A DNA stretch of 64,000 nt from Clostridiales bacterium (GCA_017620475.1 JAFZQI010000003.1:1-64000); one strand, 5' to 3'; counted from the stretch's first letter, positions 20,501 to 28,950 are shown. Numbers and translations are program-made. Notes: generated by a model from the sequence alone, not told the origin.

Positions 20501-22289
20501 TCGATCCGTTATTATCCACACCCCAGGATACATTACCGTATTCAGGGATCTCGATTTGTGAAGCACATGAAATGCTTTCGACCGGGTTTTCGATGAGGTC
20601 GATCGTGAGTTTTGACCAGGCACCTAGATAAGAGACATTGATCAGGTATTCACCGGCTTCATCCCAGTGATGATCGTACTGATACACGTCTTCACTAAAC
20701 TGAAGACTGATGCCGGTCTGAAGGAAGATCTCCTCCGCCGTACCGACAAGATCCGGCCGAGCATCCTTGTACTTAATGGTATATACCATATCCGGATCGA
20801 CCTTTAGTTTCTGGAACTTCTTCTCGTCAACCGTCCAGCAATCCTCGATGATCTCGTAACGGTAGAAGGTCCCGCCTAAGCCATCGGATACCCATTCTCC
20901 GTTCGTAAACTGATCGAACGCGATCGTCTCTTTTTCACAGATCACTTCCTTGATCGGATTGGGATCAACGACCGCAAAAACCGTGCAGGCGGCGCCGTTC
21001 AAAGTGATCATCACTTCATATTCTCCACCAAGGACCCACTTCTGCGAGTCGTCCAGTTTAGTGATCGTCAGGGATTCTCCTGTGGCTTCCCATATTTCTT
21101 TCGCAGTTCCGACCAGATCCGGTTTACTGCCGTCTTTATATTTCACGGTAAATACCATGTCCGGATCGGCACCCAGCCAGCAATAGTCACCATTAGAATA
21201 CGTTACATAGTAATAGAAGAACTCCTGCTGATCCGCATCGACATCCCAATACCCGTTAGCATTCTCATAGTAGTGGATCTCATTATTTCCGGGGATAATC
21301 TCATAAGGACTCTCATCGATATAATAATACAGGTCAATGCGCGCGCCGAGATAGGAAAAATTCACAGTATAGGTGTTGCCTGCCGTCCAGTGTTCCTCAT
21401 TTTGATTGGGCCACTCCGGCTCGAAGGCGATGCCGGTTGCCTCATAAATCTGTTTTGCCGTGCCCGAAAAAGATGTTCCGTCTTTATACCATATCGTAAA
21501 CGCGACATAGTCATAATTCGACAGGAAGCAGTATCGTCCTGATTGATTCGGATCAGGATAGCATTCGGAAAAAACAGGATAATTGTAGTAAATCTGACCG
21601 GCTTTATCCGTGAGCCAGTATCCGCCGGTGTTCTCCATCAGGTCAAAAAACGGAGACTCCGTAGATATGCTCTCGACAGGATTCGGGTCGATAATGGCCT
21701 TCATTGTGGAAGTCACCCCTCCAAAAGAGACATACATAATAAGATCTTTATCGGGAACCAGAGGTTTATTCATCTGGTTGCCCAAAGAAAACCGGAGAGA
21801 TTCTCCCGTCTGCTGAAAGATATATTTGGCGGTTCCGTAAAGGTAAGAGCCGTCCGTATACATGACCACGAATTCCATATCCGGATTCTCAACGAGGAAA
21901 GTATAAAAGTTCCCGTTTTCATCGGATGTTGCCGCTTCCGGATTATAAATGAATATTTCATTTCCGCTAGAATCGACGTCCCACCATCCGCGAAGGTTCT
22001 CCATCATATGGTATGTGCCGCCCGCATAGATCTCATCTACCGTTTTTCCGGGGACAAAAGAAGCGTCTTCAGACACTTCCTGTGACGGGGTCTGGATCTC
22101 TTCGATCACCTCATCTTCTGAAGGAGCTTGAGCCTCTTCGATCACCGCGTCAGTATCGGTCTCTTCCAGGACCGGTACATCATTTTGCGGTTCTTCCGAA
22201 TTGTCCGCAAGTACATACGCCGGAACCCCTCCGGCAACCATGGCAATACAGATGCTTGCCGCCACAAGGCGACGCCAGGAATTCTTCAT
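17544..22289 (-). CDS. Secreted modular repeat protein with FN3 domains, 1581 aa
   Basis: The ATG at 22289 follows GGGAGGTGTAGAAG. A signal peptide (MKNSWRRLVAASICIAMVAG..., cleavage near VLA) leads into an acidic Glu/Asp/Pro linker and about eight ~115-residue modules (ESIxC, PDMVFTVKYKD, LVGTAEEI, HWxAG). A shorter module with a VTYKDGT strand follows, then three FN3-like pairs. The protein ends SAKKS. The modules are diverged in sequence but constant in length and in their aromatic and glycine positions, so they look like an old expanded fold rather than a recent tandem duplication. The FN3 parts are much more alike between paralogues and could recombine. Function is unknown; an extracellular structural or adhesive role is likely. 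Confidence 0.87.
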   Translation of the reverse strand: MKNSWRRLVAASICIAMVAGGVPAYVLADNSEEPQNDVPVLEETDTDAVIEEAQAPSEDEVIEEIQTPSQEVSEDASFVPGKTVDEIYAGGTYHMMENLRGWWDVDSSGNEIFIYNPEAATSDENGNFYTFLVENPDMEFVVMYTDGSYLYGTAKYIFQQTGESLRFSLGNQMNKPLVPDKDLIMYVSFGGVTSTMKAIIDPNPVESISTESPFFDLMENTGGYWLTDKAGQIYYNYPVFSECYPDPNQSGRYCFLSNYDYVAFTIWYKDGTSFSGTAKQIYEATGIAFEPEWPNQNEEHWTAGNTYTVNFSYLGARIDLYYYIDESPYEIIPGNNEIHYYENANGYWDVDADQQEFFYYYVTYSNGDYCWLGADPDMVFTVKYKDGSKPDLVGTAKEIWEATGESLTITKLDDSQKWVLGGEYEVMITLNGAACTVFAVVDPNPIKEVICEKETIAFDQFTNGEWVSDGLGGTFYRYEIIEDCWTVDEKKFQKLKVDPDMVYTIKYKDARPDLVGTAEEIFLQTGISLQFSEDVYQYDHHWDEAGEYLINVSYLGAWSKLTIDLIENPVESISCASQIEIPEYGNVSWGVDNNGSIVCKYGVKGVQWVSDTEYYTYLADAPDLVYTISFRDESEDLVGTAEEIYEQTGISLKFSYDEVQDPSWKAGDTKDIVVSYRGISTTIKATIVPGEVESITCSNAIHYSENEGGDWFDLPDGNQYYWYEVVRNENNGVQYQYPAAAPDLIFTVHYRDGRDDLVGTAGQIALATGKSLEFYEITSQSLDPWKPGKTYKIAVTFQGAAGLIDVIIDVVPEMVLTVEDTVYVDLDDIETILWAFDFEGEPFIIYEIPDVPCVLTYKDGTTVEASSFSDLYDKTGYEVELRDDNQFVEPWYPGETHEVTGTFGDQEISFNVTIPECPIESIVLDPGSFVVKEGEYCYPASTTVYDGEGNETIKKWLRYEVHPLLEGASCVITYKDSSEDAFFISYDEDAEFPELLAHGVTSQDYHALWKVGEHEFVFYYRGYIIHIPFTIEERQTIEPGTITGVTVAPKSGVTMQIRWDAFEGAVKYEVKGTAAGSAEQFELIKTTGASQTSCSHTGLTAGTIYTYVILAYDAEDNLIAQSDCKSAAALATPVINSTAMVPEGIELSWSKASGADRYNIYRSTSEDGPFDYIASVQKTETFVDTAIEPDVKYYYKVRAYKKADGNTYYGGYSVAAEMTYTTISNLNVAPKSGVTMLLSWSAVDGVYVYEVWAAADGSAFAKVKETGKTQTSCSHTGLTAGTRYSYYIVAKTKDGRVLAISSQKKAVALATPTLNSAESKGIGIVLSWTKASGADRYNIYRSTSENGTYEYITSVQKTETYTDTAVTSGTTYYYKVRAYKKIDGIVYYGGYSNSLSAEYTMKKVPNLKAVPKSGVTMTLAWGAVDDVYTYDVLYSVDGGEYTLAKSTGKSQTSCSHTGLTAGKCYSYMIVAKNKAGDVIAISDEVKAVALATPTLTSAEGSEEGIALSWTKASGADRYNIYRSTSENGTYEYVTSVQKVENYTDTQVEAGVTYYYKVRAYKRVDGVVYYGGYSNALSAKKS

Positions 22290-22381
22290 CTTCTACACCT
22301 CCCAAACCTGCAAAAACCCTATTTGACTCTACTCCCTAATGTTGCAAAGTGATTTTCGCGATGTAAAAAAAATCTAACTTT

Positions 22382-22410
22382 AGTATATCAAGCCACCGTC
22401 CCTTTTTCAA
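22382..22410 (-). promoter_or_regulatory. Vegetative promoter of the 1581-aa repeat gene
   Basis: On the minus strand TTGAAA (22410-22405), a 17-base spacer ending TGA, and TATACT (22387-22382) lie 93 bases before the ATG. It is the third copy of the promoter layout shared by this family. Confidence 0.7.
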
Positions 22411-22445
22411 CGAAGGTTTCGGAAAGAGAGGGTGCTTTTCCGCGC

Positions 22446-22477
22446 GAAAAAAGCCGGTCGGGAAAACCCGGCCGGCT
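22446..22477 (-). terminator. Terminator of the lacI-type gene
   Basis: AAGCCGG...CCGGCTT with an inner CGGG-AAAA-CCCG forms a long GC-rich stem. On the minus strand it is followed by TTTTTT, 28 bases beyond the stop codon at 22505. Confidence 0.8.
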
Positions 22478-22504
22478 TCTGTGCTGACATAGAAAAAATC
22501 CCGG

Positions 22505-23512
22505 TTATTTGATTTTCCTAACGGATGCGCCGAAGTCGATGACCGCCTTAAGACGTACATTTCTGGGATCACCGTCATACTCATCCTTCATGCGCTCCAG
22601 AAGCATCCGCACTGCCGTCTGACCGATCTTGCGGATCGGCTGGATACCGATGGTCAGCGTCGGATTATAAACGTGCGCGATGGTCTGGTTCTCAAAACCG
22701 ACAAAAGAGATATCCTCCGGCACCTTGATGTGCTTCTCATTCAGATACATCACCGCACCGCACGTCAGGTCATTGCCACTGGCGAAGACCGCCGTAGGCG
22801 GATCTTTCTTCTGAAGGAGCCGCATCATGCCGAGGTAGCCGCTTTCTTCCGAGACATTCTCCAGATACAAAAGCTCCGAATCAAGCGCGATCCCGGCTTC
22901 CTTGAGCGCATCTTCATAGCCCTTCACGCGGTCATCCGTCGTATTAAATCCCTTCGCACCGCCAATCAGTCCGATACGTTTGTGACCGTTATCGATCAGA
23001 TGCTTCGTAATGCGGTAAGCAATATCAACATTGTCGATGGTGACGGAATCACAGGAGATAGAAGGAAGTTCCATATCCACGAAGACGATCGGCACATCGG
23101 CTTTCGCCGCGCGGTCGATATCCTCCTGACGCACATTGATGGGCTGCATGATGATGCCGTCGATCTGTTTATTGATCAGGAAGTTGATCTTATCGGATGC
23201 GCCGGTCGGATCCGTCTGGGAATAGTCGCAGATGATGGTGCTGTACCCCGAAGCATAAAGCTCCTGATCGATATAGGAAAGGATAGATACACCGTAGTAA
23301 TCGGCAAGACTTGGGATCAGTACACCGACGGACATGGTCTTTCTGGTTTTCATGCCGCGGGCCACCGTATTGACCTGATAGTTCAGCGCCGCAATCGCAT
23401 TCTCGATCTGCTGGCGGTTCTCTTCAAGCACATTACCGCCGTTGATAAACTTGGAAACAGTAGAAATCGATACACCGGCCATCTTGGCCACATCTTTGAT
23501 CGTAGATGACAT
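22505..23512 (-). CDS. LacI-family transcriptional regulator, 335 aa
   Basis: The N-terminus TIKDVAKMAGVSISTVSKF is the LacI-type helix-turn-helix (residues ~4-25), followed by the hinge helix and a periplasmic-binding-protein-like effector domain (residues ~60-330) with DGIIMQP and HKRIGLIGG motifs. Length is normal for the family. The ATG at 23512 follows AAGGAG by 7 bases. No sugar-utilisation gene lies beside it, so its target and ligand cannot be assigned. Upstream on the same strand, 47 bases away, is the membrane protein at 23560, which may share its transcript. Confidence 0.92.
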   Translation of the reverse strand: MSSTIKDVAKMAGVSISTVSKFINGGNVLEENRQQIENAIAALNYQVNTVARGMKTRKTMSVGVLIPSLADYYGVSILSYIDQELYASGYSTIICDYSQTDPTGASDKINFLINKQIDGIIMQPINVRQEDIDRAAKADVPIVFVDMELPSISCDSVTIDNVDIAYRITKHLIDNGHKRIGLIGGAKGFNTTDDRVKGYEDALKEAGIALDSELLYLENVSEESGYLGMMRLLQKKDPPTAVFASGNDLTCGAVMYLNEKHIKVPEDISFVGFENQTIAHVYNPTLTIGIQPIRKIGQTAVRMLLERMKDEYDGDPRNVRLKAVIDFGASVRKIK

Positions 23513-23532
23513 AGGCCTTCTCCTTATCCTTC

Positions 23533-23574
23533 TGTCAAAACATCATCCATTACAGGTTGTCAAAACATCATCCA
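23533..23574 (-). repeat. Direct repeat of the 3' end of the upstream gene
   Basis: The 17-base string TGTCAAAACATCATCCA occurs at 23533-23549 and again at 23558-23574, a period of 25. On the minus strand the right copy encodes the last residues WMMF and the stop of the 527-aa protein. The left copy is an untranslated echo carrying the same WMMF-stop codons. Confidence 0.85.
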
Positions 23575-25143
23575 GTAAAGACATGCGTACATGATCACCG
23601 ACAGCACTTCTCCCCATGCACCTTTCCTGATGACTCTTCGTAAGCAGGATGCGCCGAGAAGAGATACCGCAAGAAGAACGACCTGTACTGCAGCTAGTCC
23701 TCTTCCCATTATAATCGAAAAAGTGAAAACTATCACCATCGGAACGAATCGTATCGCGGAAAATTTTACGGAATCGAGAACGCTTTGTCCTTTTCCCCCG
23801 ACCTGCTCGTAGAAAGCATCTGCCAGCTGCAGCATCGCAACGGAAACACCGAGCAAAACGGAAAGCACGATGGCGACGAAAAGGAGCAGATGCAAGGTCA
23901 GGAACCCGGTGCCTTTCCAAAGGAGCGTCAGCATGAATATATCCAAAGTCAGAAGTGCGGTAAATGCCGCGTGGATCGGCCACATGGCGCGGTTCCCGCG
24001 GACCTTTCTCTCTTTGATCTTTCGGATGTAGGCGCTGAGGAAGAAGGCGGAACTGAGGAAAGAAATGCATATCCAGATCAGGAGTACCGTGAGAAAAGAA
24101 CTGTCTTTTCTCCAGAGGAAGATCAGTGCGGGGATCGTAAACAGCACGCCCATCAGAAGCTGAAGCGCCAGCAGATGGTTGATAGTGCTTTTATACTTCT
24201 CGGCGATCGAGCGGCCACGGATCCGTCCTGACGCATCCCGGTGGTGCCTTCTCTCACCGTTTCCATCGGCGCCTTCGCCGGAAGGAACTCGCGTGCCATC
24301 GGCATTCTCTTTTTGCGCGTGTTTTCTATTTGCCGACGGGTCATATTTCTTTCCGGAAGGAAGTGTTGCAGCATAGAGGAAAAACGCGATCATGGTGATC
24401 ACCGTGCATACGGTCTTGATCACCCAGGTCCAAAGCGGGACACGCGAGATGTCCTTCTTCCCGATCGTATGGTTAAGAAGATAGTTTGAAAGATAGGTCT
24501 GCATGATGGGGCTATTGAGCGTGATCACCGATGCGACCTGCGGATCCTTATACTTCTCGCTTCGCGCATAATACCGTGTCGCGTCCGCCGAAAGATAAAG
24601 TTCCGGCGCGGAACTGTCGACCTTCCTGCCCGGCGTGAACTTCGTATCCTCGCCGGAAAGGCGTTCATAAAGCGTATCGGCAACTTTGCCGGACTCCGCG
24701 AAGATCGCCACCCGGCAATCGGGGCTGTGGGTCCCGATCGCACCAAGATCCGCCACCACATCCAGTTCCGGAGAAAGAAGGATCAGATCCGAAACATAGT
24801 CCTGCGAAATCGCGATCGTAAGACCGGAGATGGCGAAATCACCTTCACAGACAAGTACGACCTCATCACTGGTTCTTCCTTTTCGAGCGTGCTCGATCCT
24901 CTCGAGCATCTCCTCTTTTGTCATGGAATCGTCAACCACATAGTACGATGCGATATCCAGATGGGAAAACATCTGCCGGTAGTCCATCTGCGGGAACAGC
25001 CGTCCTTCATGTATGAAGCACACTGCCAGCCGCCCACCTTCTTCATCGCCTCTTCTCGGAAGAAGGATATCCAGCGAAGTAAAAAGCAGGATCAGGGCGA
25101 GGAGGATGACACAGATGATGCGAAGCAGACGGATCTTCTTCAT
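23560..25143 (-). CDS. Multi-pass membrane protein, 527 aa, unknown function
   Basis: I do not recognise the family. Residues ~7-27 form a membrane segment. An extracytoplasmic alpha/beta-like region of about 200 residues follows (VVLVCEGDFAISGL, DLILLSPELDVVADLG, VAIFAE), resembling in outline a hydrolase or binding fold but without a clear catalytic motif. A second membrane segment (residues ~240-262), a basic cytoplasmic loop rich in Lys, Arg and Gly, and about six more membrane helices complete it. The ATG at 25143 lies 3 bases after the murC stop, so it is probably co-transcribed with murC. An envelope-related role is plausible from that linkage but is inference. Confidence 0.75.
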   Translation of the reverse strand: MKKIRLLRIICVILLALILLFTSLDILLPRRGDEEGGRLAVCFIHEGRLFPQMDYRQMFSHLDIASYYVVDDSMTKEEMLERIEHARKGRTSDEVVLVCEGDFAISGLTIAISQDYVSDLILLSPELDVVADLGAIGTHSPDCRVAIFAESGKVADTLYERLSGEDTKFTPGRKVDSSAPELYLSADATRYYARSEKYKDPQVASVITLNSPIMQTYLSNYLLNHTIGKKDISRVPLWTWVIKTVCTVITMIAFFLYAATLPSGKKYDPSANRKHAQKENADGTRVPSGEGADGNGERRHHRDASGRIRGRSIAEKYKSTINHLLALQLLMGVLFTIPALIFLWRKDSSFLTVLLIWICISFLSSAFFLSAYIRKIKERKVRGNRAMWPIHAAFTALLTLDIFMLTLLWKGTGFLTLHLLLFVAIVLSVLLGVSVAMLQLADAFYEQVGGKGQSVLDSVKFSAIRFVPMVIVFTFSIIMGRGLAAVQVVLLAVSLLGASCLRRVIRKGAWGEVLSVIMYACLYWMMF

Positions 25144-25146
25144 AGA

Positions 25147-26592
25147 TTACCCCAGCGTCACCAGACGATCACCCAGTGCACGGATATCTTCCGGTCCGAG
25201 GATCAGGATCATGTCGCCTTCCGAAACACATCCGGAAAGTCTATCGATGATGGCGTCTTTTGACTCGAAGAATTCGGCATGACCGCCTCTGCGGTTGATC
25301 TCATCGGAGATGTCCTTTGAGGAGATGGTGCCGGGATTGATCTCCCGGTCGGAGAAGATCTCGTCGAAGAACACATTCTCACAAGGCAGAAGCGACGTTA
25401 CATAATCTTCGAAAAGCACTTGGGTGCGGCTGTATGTGAGGGGCTGGAAAACCACCCATGTCTTACCGTGCGGCACATGGGATGCAGCGTCCAGTGTAGC
25501 TCTTGCAGCACTCGGGTGATGGGCGTAGTCCGTTACAACGGTTGCACCCTTATAGGTACCCTTGATGGTGAATCGTCCCTCTGCGCCGGTAAAATCGGCA
25601 AGGGCTTTCTGTGCGGCCTCTTTGGTTCCGCCCGCAAGGGAAGCACACGCGATGGCCGTCAAGGTGTTATAGACATTATGGGTACCCGGGATCGCCAGCT
25701 GAATGTGTGTGTAAGGATGACCCTTATAAAGGACATCAAAGCCGGCTTTTCCATCGGTGTATTCGATATTCACAGCACAGAAATCCGGTTCTCTTCCGAA
25801 AAAGTCCACACCCTCTCCGGCAAGACCGGTAGTAACGATATGGGGTTCTTCCATGCCCATCTTGCGACGGTATTCCGGAATACGTTTGACGCACTCCTGC
25901 ACATTCTTATCGCCGGCCGGAATGACAAGTGTTCCGTCCGCTGAAAGCTTCTCGGTAAACTGCGCGAACACATCGATCACTTCATCAATGCTCTTGTAGC
26001 AGTCCACGTGGTCGTAGTCAATATTGGTGATTGCCGCGATGGTAGAGTAGAACTCCAGGAACGAGCGGTGATATTCGCAGGCCTCTGATACCAGAAGCTG
26101 ATCCTTGGAACCCAGGTACACGCTTCCTCCGAAGGCGCCCAGCTCGGCACCTAAGTGTACCGTCGGATTGGCGCCGCTTGCCAGAAGGATCAGGGAAACC
26201 ATCGATGTGGTCGTGGTCTTGCCATGGGTTCCTGAAATATTAATGACATTACTGAAGTTTCTCGTGATCAGTCCGAGGAAAACCGAACGCTCCATCACGG
26301 GGATCCCGGTTTCGTGGGCATAGTTCAGTTCCGGATTTTCCGGAAGGATCGCCGCCGTATGTACAACGATATCCGGAGCGAATTCCTTGATATTGTCTGC
26401 GCTGTGCTGACCGTACACCTTGATGCCGATCTGCTCCAGTTCAGCCGTTCTCTCCGACGGATGCATATCCGATCCGCCTACGATCAGGCCGTAATTCGTC
26501 GCGATCCGTGCAAGACCGCTCATGCTGATGCCACCGATTCCTACGAAAAAAACACGCTTGCCGGACGGCAAGTCTCTCATTCCCTCTGTCAT
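25147..26592 (-). CDS. murC: UDP-N-acetylmuramate--L-alanine ligase MurC
   Basis: MurC adds L-alanine to UDP-MurNAc using ATP, the first amino-acid step of peptidoglycan precursor synthesis in the cytoplasm. The protein has the N-terminal Rossmann motif FVGIGGISMSGLA, the ATP-binding GTHGKTTT, the central HRSFLEFYSTIAAITNIDYDH region and the C-terminal DYAHHPSA box typical of Mur ligases. I chose the ATG at 26592 (481 aa, GGAG site upstream). The frame extends to a GTG at 26637, but a TATAAT box at 26646-26651 would leave that codon almost leaderless. It heads a probable operon with the membrane protein at 23560. Confidence 0.95.
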   Translation of the reverse strand: MTEGMRDLPSGKRVFFVGIGGISMSGLARIATNYGLIVGGSDMHPSERTAELEQIGIKVYGQHSADNIKEFAPDIVVHTAAILPENPELNYAHETGIPVMERSVFLGLITRNFSNVINISGTHGKTTTTSMVSLILLASGANPTVHLGAELGAFGGSVYLGSKDQLLVSEACEYHRSFLEFYSTIAAITNIDYDHVDCYKSIDEVIDVFAQFTEKLSADGTLVIPAGDKNVQECVKRIPEYRRKMGMEEPHIVTTGLAGEGVDFFGREPDFCAVNIEYTDGKAGFDVLYKGHPYTHIQLAIPGTHNVYNTLTAIACASLAGGTKEAAQKALADFTGAEGRFTIKGTYKGATVVTDYAHHPSAARATLDAASHVPHGKTWVVFQPLTYSRTQVLFEDYVTSLLPCENVFFDEIFSDREINPGTISSKDISDEINRRGGHAEFFESKDAIIDRLSGCVSEGDMILILGPEDIRALGDRLVTLG

Positions 26593-26645
26593 TTTGATCT
26601 GTTCTCCATACGTATGGTTATTGCGTGATTTTGCCACGCCCTACT

Positions 26646-26651
26646 ATTATA
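26646..26651 (-). promoter_or_regulatory. Probable -10 box of murC
   Basis: The minus strand reads TATAAT here. The matching -35 is weak (CCTTTA at 17 bases). Transcription from it would begin near 26639, which supports the murC start at 26592. Confidence 0.45.
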
Positions 26652-26743
26652 ACCTATTTCTTCAATATTAAAGGTGCGAATGCGGAAAAAATATGTTATT
26701 CTAGTCTCCGAGGGGTTGTTAAAGTTCACTAAGGGAGGCACAT

Positions 26744-27073
26744 ATGGAAGTTACGGGTATCGTCATTCGGAAACTGTCGCCGGATAGCAAAATGAAGGCC
26801 ATCGTTTCTATTACTTTTGACAACGAGTTTGCCGTACACGACGTCAAAATCATCGATGGGAGTCATGGGCTGTTTATTGCTATGCCGAGCAGGCGCACAC
26901 CTGAGGGCGAGTACAAGGATATCGTGCACCCGATCAACTCGGAGTTCCGCGATAAGGTATCCGCTTTGGTCCTGGCCAAGTACAAGGAAACATTGGCACA
27001 GCTGTCCGAGCAGGTAGCGGGCTTTAGTTCTCTTGATGATCTTACCTATTTGGACGACGAACCGACAGACTGA
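26744..27073 (+). CDS. spoVG: Septation/sporulation regulator SpoVG
   Basis: The 109-residue protein begins MEVTGIVIRKL and contains KAIVSITFDNEFAVHDVKI and PSRRTPEGEYKDIVHPI, the hallmark of SpoVG. The family is a small RNA/DNA-binding regulator affecting cell division, sporulation and other traits in Firmicutes. The ribosome site AAGGGAGG lies 5 bases before the ATG. It is divergent from murC. It is followed by the tandem mini-hairpin repeats at 27104-27195, which separate it from the lipoprotein genes. Confidence 0.95.
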   Translation: MEVTGIVIRKLSPDSKMKAIVSITFDNEFAVHDVKIIDGSHGLFIAMPSRRTPEGEYKDIVHPINSEFRDKVSALVLAKYKETLAQLSEQVAGFSSLDDLTYLDDEPTD

Positions 27074-27103
27074 TCGTTTCTGTGACTTACGAGAGCTCTT
27101 TAT

Positions 27104-27195
27104 GTCCTTTTGAAAAGAAGGGTCCTTTAGAGAGGAAAGTTCTTTTGGAGAGGCCGAGTCCTTTTGGAGAGGACAAGTCTTTTTAGAGAGGACGA
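27104..27195 (+). repeat. Five tandem ~18-base mini-hairpin units
   Basis: Units start at 27104, 27122, 27139, 27158 and 27177 and follow the pattern GTCCTTTTGGAGAGGACAA. GTCCT and AGGAC at the ends of a unit can pair, and GGAGAGG resembles a ribosome-binding sequence. The array sits in the presumed 5' leader of the lipoprotein gene at 27225. Confidence 0.8.
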
Positions 27196-27224
27196 GAGAA
27201 TATAAGAAGTAGAGGTTGGAAACT

Positions 27225-28949
27225 ATGAAACGAATTGTTGCTGTTCTTCTCAGCATGGGCATGATTTTGTCTCTTGCCGGATGCACTTCGAAGGATGAGA
27301 CAAAGAAGACTAAAAAGACAAAGAAGACGAAGAAGACCACCACTGAGGCTACAGACGATCCGACAGAGGACCCGACAGACGATCCGACGGACATTCCTTC
27401 AGACAGTTCAGATATAAATGCTCCGGATGATCCGACCACCGACACGACATCTGACACCTCGGATACCGTGCCCGTAGATACCTCAGCTGCTCCTTCCGTT
27501 TTTACGATTGATGAATCCCTTAGCGAGTTACCGCTTTACTATCCCCAGGAAGATATCGAGTATGCCGGCGCACTGGGTACGAATGATTTTGACGAAGAGG
27601 ATACCCTGTTCGTGACGATCGACGCGAACGACATGTATTTCCGCGGAGATCCCTCTCTTCAGAATCTTCAGGCTGCGATCGATCAGCACATGGCATCGTA
27701 CAGACAAGGTACGATCGATGCATATCTTGCCGCCAAAGAGAAGTTCCAGGCAGATACTTCCGCAGGCAACGCGCCGGAGAAAAGCTTTCAGTACTTCAAT
27801 TTTCACGTAGAGATGTACCGTTCCGATTCGCAGATTTTTTCCTACGCGATCGTTGATGCGGAAGGCCTTCCCAAAGATCAAGTCGAAACCCACAACATCC
27901 TCACCGAAACCGGTGCTTTTCTCGAATTGGACGACGTCGTCCGGGACCGCGAAGGACTTAAGGCCTACCTGAAGGAGATCTTCGACAGCAATCCGACACA
28001 GATCAGCATCTGGGATCTGGATACCGATACGTATCTCAAGAGCATCGACGATGGGACATTCCCCTTCACCATGACCTACGATGCGATCGATCTGGTCATT
28101 CCGACGCACGGTTATCTTTATTCCGAGACGATCAAAATACCGGTCATCGGACACGAAGAGCTTTTCAATATGGAATATTTCGGAAAGACCCCTTCGTACT
28201 ATACGATCTATTCGGATTTTGCTTCGAACATCGTTTGGGATGTGAACGGAGACGGCGAAATGGACAGCCTGAATGCAGCATACTCCATCGGACCGAACGC
28301 CAACTACGATGAAGCCAAGCTGGATATCGATTTTAACGGCACGCAGTATTCCTACACGAACGCGGACTTCGAGCTTACCTCGAACCGTATCTGGTATTCT
28401 ATGCTCATGAAGACCGACCACGGTTACTATCTCCTCATTCGTCTGATCGCAATTGATTCGTACATCGATACGCTGGTGTTTAAAATCGATGGCGACAAGC
28501 TTTCCTATGTCGATACATTCTATGGAAAATTCCGCACGATGGGCTATATCCATCCGGGGTATTTCGAACTGACCTCGAACTTCGATGTGCTGGGATCCGG
28601 AACGTTTATCAACCAGTTCTCCATGATGAATGGAAACGGAGTCCCGCAGACGAACTATAGTCTTTACTCTTCTGCGGCAACCCCGGTGACGGCCAAGGTG
28701 GATGTTGCGGGCGCGCTTTTAGATTCGAGCCTGACATATATTGAAGACTACACCATAAAAGCCGGCGCACATATCCGTCCGATGTTCTACAATCCGGTCG
28801 ACCGTACGCTCATTGTGCAGGTGCTCACGGACTTTTTCGAGGATGATTATGCGTGGGTCGAGCTCGATTTCACCATTGAGGATTATGAATGTCGTGTCAA
28901 TGGCACGAGTGTATACGATCTCTTCTACGGGATCATGTACTGGGGATAA
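27225..28949 (+). CDS. Lipoprotein with Lys/Thr-rich linker, 574 aa, paralogue 1
   Basis: The signal peptide ends in the lipobox LAGC (MKRIVAVLLSMGMILSLAGC), so the mature protein is lipid-anchored outside the membrane. A linker of Lys-Thr repeats (KKTKKTKK) and then Asp/Pro/Thr repeats spans about 80 residues. The rest, from ~residue 95, is a folded domain of unknown function that appears related to the DUF3298/RsiV-like class in its TETGAFLELDDVV and NMEYFGKTPSYYTIY segments; that relation is tentative. The ATG at 27225 is preceded by GAGG. The next gene encodes a paralogue of the same length and plan. Confidence 0.85.
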   Translation: MKRIVAVLLSMGMILSLAGCTSKDETKKTKKTKKTKKTTTEATDDPTEDPTDDPTDIPSDSSDINAPDDPTTDTTSDTSDTVPVDTSAAPSVFTIDESLSELPLYYPQEDIEYAGALGTNDFDEEDTLFVTIDANDMYFRGDPSLQNLQAAIDQHMASYRQGTIDAYLAAKEKFQADTSAGNAPEKSFQYFNFHVEMYRSDSQIFSYAIVDAEGLPKDQVETHNILTETGAFLELDDVVRDREGLKAYLKEIFDSNPTQISIWDLDTDTYLKSIDDGTFPFTMTYDAIDLVIPTHGYLYSETIKIPVIGHEELFNMEYFGKTPSYYTIYSDFASNIVWDVNGDGEMDSLNAAYSIGPNANYDEAKLDIDFNGTQYSYTNADFELTSNRIWYSMLMKTDHGYYLLIRLIAIDSYIDTLVFKIDGDKLSYVDTFYGKFRTMGYIHPGYFELTSNFDVLGSGTFINQFSMMNGNGVPQTNYSLYSSAATPVTAKVDVAGALLDSSLTYIEDYTIKAGAHIRPMFYNPVDRTLIVQVLTDFFEDDYAWVELDFTIEDYECRVNGTSVYDLFYGIMYWG

Positions 28950-28950
28950 A

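Noticed and set aside
226..22085. Long plus-strand frames over the giant repeat genes (for example 226-753, 11374-11970, 14649-15653)
   Set aside because: They are complementary-frame shadows of repetitive minus-strand coding sequence, which has signal peptides, ribosome sites and promoters.
8278..22289. Sortase-anchored surface proteins
   Set aside because: The C-termini (SGKKG or SAKKS) have no LPXTG-type motif, hydrophobic segment or charged tail.
26592..26637. murC start at the GTG 26637
   Set aside because: Its ribosome site is poor and the TATAAT box at 26646-26651 would leave it with almost no leader; ATG 26592 has a proper site.
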